Shown: piece after piece, positions 21,832 to 25,395 of the stretch
How positions within the stretch are numbered: position 1 is the first letter of the stretch
Layout of the letters: each line of letters begins with the position of its first letter
NCBI GenBank assembly: GCA_963656085.1
Contig: CAVKHV010000020.1
Coordinates: forward strand, 1-25,395
Reading direction: 5' to 3'
From: CAVALG01 sp963656085
GTDB lineage: Bacteria; Bacillota; Clostridia; Oscillospirales; Acutalibacteraceae
DNA length: 25,395 nucleotides
Translations under genes and position numbers: made by a program
The notes under the pieces: generated by a model
The model's database searches: none
Seen by the model: only the letters and a program-made list of their open reading frames with translations
What the model was told of the DNA's origin: nothing

Positions 21832-22851
21832 ATGAAAACTCAACTTGAAGAAATCAAAAACAAGGCGCTGGAAGCGCTCGGTAACGCAGGGGACGCTGCC
21901 GCGCTCGATGCGGTAAGGGTCAAATTCCTCGGCAAAAAGGGCGAACTCACCGCAATACTTAAACAAATGGGCAAACTGTCGCCCGAAGAACGCCCCGTAA
22001 TCGGACAGCTCGCAAATAAAATTCGCGGCGATATTGAGGAAAAACTGTCCGAAACATTAAAAACGATAGAAGAAAAAGCGCTCGAAAAACGCCTTGCCGA
22101 CGAAACGCTTGATATTACAATGCCCGGCAAAACTTCGGCAACAGGCGGACTCCATCCGCTCAGTATCGTGCTTGACGATATGATAGATATTTTCCGTTCA
22201 ATGGGCTTTGACGTTGTTGACGGACCCGAGGTTGAAACCGACCATTATAATTTTGAGGCGCTTAACGTGCCTGCCGACCACCCCGCGCGCGATATGCAGG
22301 ATACTTTCTACCTCGGCAACGGGCTTTTGCTGCGTACACAGACTTCATCCACACAGATAAGAACAATGGAAACAAGAAAACCGCCTATCCGAATGATATG
22401 CCCCGGCAGGGTCTACCGCGCCGATGAGGTCGACGCAACCCATTCGCCGGTGTTCCACCAGATCGAAGGCCTTGTTGTTGATAAAAATATAACAATGTGC
22501 GACCTTAAAGGTACGCTCGAACAGTTCGCGCACGAAATTTACGGCAGCGATACAAAAATCCGCTTCCGTCCGTCCTTCTTCCCGTTCACAGAGCCGAGCG
22601 TGGAGGTTGATGTAAGCTGTTCCGCCTGCGGCGGCAAGGGCTGCCGCGTCTGCCGCGGCGAAGGCTGGATCGAAATTCTCGGCGCAGGAATGGTGCACCC
22701 CAAGGTTCTTTCAGGCTGCGGAATCGACCCCGACGAATATTCGGGTTTTGCCTTCGGTATAGGGCTTGACCGCCTTACAACCACTAAATATAAAATCAGC
22801 GATATACGCCTGCTGTTTGAAAATGACCTCAGATTTTTGACTCAGTTTTAA
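21832..22851 (+). CDS. pheS: Phenylalanyl-tRNA synthetase alpha subunit
   Basis: Catalytic class II subunit of the (alpha-beta)2 enzyme. An N-terminal coiled coil (residues 1-85) binds tRNA. Motif 2 is GRVYRADEVDATHSPVFHQIEG (about 196-217; shown as GRVYRADEVDATHSPVFHQ) and motif 3 is the GFAFGIGLDRL segment near the C-terminus. A four-cysteine element C263-x2-C266-x4-C271-x2-C274 lies before EILGAGMVHP, as in many Firmicute and anaerobe PheS proteins. Length 339 aa is normal. GGAGAG (21820-21825) is six bases upstream of the ATG. Confidence 0.97.
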   Translation: MKTQLEEIKNKALEALGNAGDAAALDAVRVKFLGKKGELTAILKQMGKLSPEERPVIGQLANKIRGDIEEKLSETLKTIEEKALEKRLADETLDITMPGKTSATGGLHPLSIVLDDMIDIFRSMGFDVVDGPEVETDHYNFEALNVPADHPARDMQDTFYLGNGLLLRTQTSSTQIRTMETRKPPIRMICPGRVYRADEVDATHSPVFHQIEGLVVDKNITMCDLKGTLEQFAHEIYGSDTKIRFRPSFFPFTEPSVEVDVSCSACGGKGCRVCRGEGWIEILGAGMVHPKVLSGCGIDPDEYSGFAFGIGLDRLTTTKYKISDIRLLFENDLRFLTQF

Positions 22852-22875
22852 TTAACGAAAGGGTGAAACGGTACA

Positions 22876-25269
22876 ATGAAAGTTTCGATAAATTGGCTTA
22901 AAAAATATGTTGATATAAATGTCCCCGTAGAGGAACTTTGCGATAAAATGGTTATGGCAGGGTTTGAGGTTGAGGAAATAACCGACCTGTCAAAAACAAT
23001 GGATAACGTCGTTGTCGGTAAAATATTGCATATCGAACCGCATCCGGATTCCGACCACCTGCAAATATGTCAGATAGATGTCGGTCAGAATGAAAATGTC
23101 CAGATAATCACAGGCGCACAAAATGTGTTTGAGGGTGCTTTTGTTCCTGCGGCGCTGCATAATTCTCACCTGCCTAACGGCGCACATATAAAAAACGGGA
23201 AATTAAGGGGGCTTCCCAGTAACGGTATGCTTTGTTCGGGCGAGGAACTCTGCCTTAAAGAGGGTGAATACCCCGGCGCCGAGGTGAACGGTATCCTTAT
23301 CCTTGCCGATAATATAGCCGCACCGGGTACCGATATGCGGGAAATTCTCGGTCTTAACGATTATGTTGTTGATTTTAAAATAACCGCCAACCGCCCCGAT
23401 TGCCAGTGTATTCTGGGAATTGCGCGCGAGGCAAGCGTTGTGTTGGGCACCGAGTTCCGTATGCCGAAGCCGGAGTATAAAACCGTCGGCGGCAATATTG
23501 CGGATGTAATTTCGGTCGATGTTAAAAATTATGACCTTTGCCCGAGATACTACGGCAGAGCAATCAAAAATGTAAGAATAGGCGACTCACCCGAGTGGAT
23601 GAAACGCGCGCTTATTGCGGCGGGTATGCGCCCGATAAATAATATCGTTGATATTACCAATTTTGTTATGCTCGAAACAAATCAGCCGATGCACGCCTTT
23701 GATATGAACTATATTAAAGGTAAGAAGATTATCGTCCGCAACGCCGAAAACGGCGAGAAAATGACAACGCTCGACGGCAAATCATACGACCTTACAAGCG
23801 ATATGCTTGTTATAGCGGACGGCGACAGGCCCTCCTGCCTTGCCGGCATTATGGGCGGGCTTGAAAGCGAAATACATCCCGATACCGACGTCGTGTTCCT
23901 TGAATCGGCAAAATTCCGCCGCGACAGCGTCAGGAAAACCTGCCGCGCCCTCGGTATCCGTACCGAGGCCGGCGCACATTTCGAGCGCGGCGTGGATATA
24001 CTCAATGTAGAGTACGCAATGAACCGCGCCCTGCAGCTTATCTGCGAACTTGACGCCGCCGATATAATCGACGGGTATGTGGACTGCAATAACGGCTTGC
24101 CGACCGACCGTAAACTTTCCGCAACGGTTGACAGTATCAACGCTCTGCTCGGACTGCATATCCCGGGCGAAACCATGTGCGATATTTTGAATAAACTTGA
24201 AATCAAAACCACGCTTGAAAACGGCACCCTTAACTGCCTTGTCCCCTCGGTTCGTGATGATGTGGAATCAAGAGCCGACCTCGCCGAGGAAGTTATGCGT
24301 ATCTACGGCTATGAGCATATCATAGGCAGCGATATGACAGGCGCAGTTGTGCGCGGCAAAAAAACTCCCGAGCGTATTAAGGGCGATAAAATCAAAGCGC
24401 TGCTCTGCGGTGAAGGCCTGCACGAAATAGCAACCTATTCGTTCATAAGCCGTAATGCGCTCGATACTCTTATGCTGCCCGCAGATGATGAGCGCCGCAA
24501 TGCCGCCGTTATACTCAATCCGCTGGGCGATGAGTATTCGGTTATGAGAACGCAGCTTTATACCTCGCTGCTTACCGTGATTTCAACCAACTATAACCGT
24601 AAAAACCCTGCTGCAAGATTTTTCGAAATAAGCAAACTGTTTATCCCTAAATCTTTGCCGCTTACCGAACAGCCGCTCGAAGTGCCGGCTATGTCAATCG
24701 GTATGTACGGCGAAAATGAGGATTTCTTTACACTCAAAGGCGTCGTCGAAAGCGTTATCAACCTGTTCTGTAAGGATGCCGGGATATACCGCTCGGCAGA
24801 ACCGTTCCTCCACCCCGGCAGACAGGCTGTGTTTAAAAGCGGGGACGATGTCCTTGCCGTGCTGGGTGAAGTCCACCCCACAGTTGCCGAAAAATATAAC
24901 ATCGGCACAAGAGCCTATGCCGCCCAGATAGCGCTTGATAAACTGTTTGCAATCGAGCAAAGCAATGTAATCTATAAACCCCTGCCCAAATTCCCTGCCG
25001 TTAACCGCGACTTCGCGCTTGTCTGCGATATCAATAAACCGGTCGGCGAACTTGAAAAAGCTATTAAAACAGGCGCAGGCAAACTGTGCGAAAAGGTTGA
25101 GTTGTTTGACCTGTATTCGGGCAGCCAGATCGGCGCAGGTAAAAAAAGCGTCGCCTTCCGTGTCGCTTTGCGCAGCGCAGACGCTACGTTGACCGATGAA
25201 CAAATCAATAAAACCGTCGCTAAAATAATGAACAGGCTGGAGGCTGCGGGCGCGGTCCTGCGTCGGTAA
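22876..25269 (+). CDS. pheT: Phenylalanyl-tRNA synthetase beta subunit
   Basis: Structural, editing and tRNA-anticodon-binding subunit that assembles with PheS. Domains in order: N-terminal strand region, EMAP-type OB fold (about 40-150, with GKILHIEPHPDSDHLQICQI), B3/B4 editing region (about 210-390), B5 DNA-binding-like domain (about 405-480), catalytic-like core, and C-terminal FDX-ACB domain (about 700-797, from LPKFPAVNRDFALVCDI). The length of 797 aa is normal. It starts 24 bases after pheS, preceded by AAAGGGTGA. It is the last gene of the T-box operon seen in the window. Confidence 0.97.
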   Translation: MKVSINWLKKYVDINVPVEELCDKMVMAGFEVEEITDLSKTMDNVVVGKILHIEPHPDSDHLQICQIDVGQNENVQIITGAQNVFEGAFVPAALHNSHLPNGAHIKNGKLRGLPSNGMLCSGEELCLKEGEYPGAEVNGILILADNIAAPGTDMREILGLNDYVVDFKITANRPDCQCILGIAREASVVLGTEFRMPKPEYKTVGGNIADVISVDVKNYDLCPRYYGRAIKNVRIGDSPEWMKRALIAAGMRPINNIVDITNFVMLETNQPMHAFDMNYIKGKKIIVRNAENGEKMTTLDGKSYDLTSDMLVIADGDRPSCLAGIMGGLESEIHPDTDVVFLESAKFRRDSVRKTCRALGIRTEAGAHFERGVDILNVEYAMNRALQLICELDAADIIDGYVDCNNGLPTDRKLSATVDSINALLGLHIPGETMCDILNKLEIKTTLENGTLNCLVPSVRDDVESRADLAEEVMRIYGYEHIIGSDMTGAVVRGKKTPERIKGDKIKALLCGEGLHEIATYSFISRNALDTLMLPADDERRNAAVILNPLGDEYSVMRTQLYTSLLTVISTNYNRKNPAARFFEISKLFIPKSLPLTEQPLEVPAMSIGMYGENEDFFTLKGVVESVINLFCKDAGIYRSAEPFLHPGRQAVFKSGDDVLAVLGEVHPTVAEKYNIGTRAYAAQIALDKLFAIEQSNVIYKPLPKFPAVNRDFALVCDINKPVGELEKAIKTGAGKLCEKVELFDLYSGSQIGAGKKSVAFRVALRSADATLTDEQINKTVAKIMNRLEAAGAVLRR

Positions 25270-25293
25270 TCAGCCTGTGATGTTGCCGCACTC

Positions 25294-25390
25294 CCCCTTT
25301 GTCAATTGCCAAAATACCGCATAAAAAGCGGATAAATACCAAAAACCGAAATTTTTTAAAAAAAGGGGAAATTTTTAGTTGACAAAGGGG
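25294..25390. repeat. 12-bp perfect inverted repeat after pheT
   Basis: CCCCTTTGTCAA (25294-25305) and TTGACAAAGGGG (25379-25390) are perfect inverted copies 73 bases apart, with partial pairing continuing outward to the window edge. A smaller hairpin CCGC-7-GCGG (25317-25331) and A/T-rich DNA lie between. The ends could be the termini of a miniature element or a long stem; no gene fits in this stretch. Confidence 0.75.
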
Positions 25391-25395
25391 AAGCG

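Noticed and set aside
25317..25331. Terminator of pheT (CCGC hairpin GCGG)
   Set aside because: Only four base pairs with a 7-base loop and no T-tract; too weak to call.

Overview
The window is almost entirely core bacterial chromosome from a low- to mid-GC Firmicute. Evidence includes a tRNA-sensing T-box leader in front of pheST, folate-dependent TrmFO, PlsX, RsfS, YqeK, and an SMC-FtsY pair next to rnc. Codon use and gene order suggest an anaerobic clostridium, probably Oscillospirales/Ruminococcaceae-like; that placement is inference.

Layout. (1) 11-1129 is a THUMP-type RNA methyltransferase that ends at its own terminator (1140-1181). (2) A sigma-A-type promoter (TTGAAA-17-TATAGT, 1210-1238) precedes 14 genes on the + strand from 1331 to 18266: SpoU methyltransferase, dprA, topA, trmFO, plsX, rnc, radical SAM protein, smc, ftsY, yhbY, nadD, yqeK, rsfS, leuS. 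Most junctions overlap by 1, 4 or 14 bases and none exceeds 31 bases, so this looks like one 17-kb operon joining DNA topology and uptake, RNA modification and processing, phospholipid start, chromosome condensation, protein targeting, NAD synthesis, ribosome silencing and leucyl-tRNA charging. (3) rpsU (58 aa, GTG start, 18344-18520) has its own near-consensus promoter and a 15-bp terminator. (4) 18585-19175 is a non-coding, repeat-dense stretch between convergent genes. It contains four period-7 arrays (unit RTCTANN) in both orientations, a 60-bp direct repeat with one mismatch, a 16-bp tandem, an 18-bp inverted pair, and two hairpin modules that share pyrimidine-rich flanks but have different stems. 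(5) 19176-20714 (-) is an AGCS sodium:amino-acid symporter with an unusual four-cysteine insertion. (6) A divergent intergenic region holds promoters for both directions and a T-box riboswitch with a UUC (Phe) specifier. It controls a 214-aa membrane protein of unknown function (TTG start), then pheS and pheT. (7) The last 126 bases hold a 12-bp perfect inverted repeat that reaches the window edge.

No phage, transposase, CRISPR array, toxin-antitoxin or defence gene is visible. The most unusual material is the heptamer-array region, followed by the membrane gene placed between a Phe T-box and pheST, and the cysteine insertion in the symporter.
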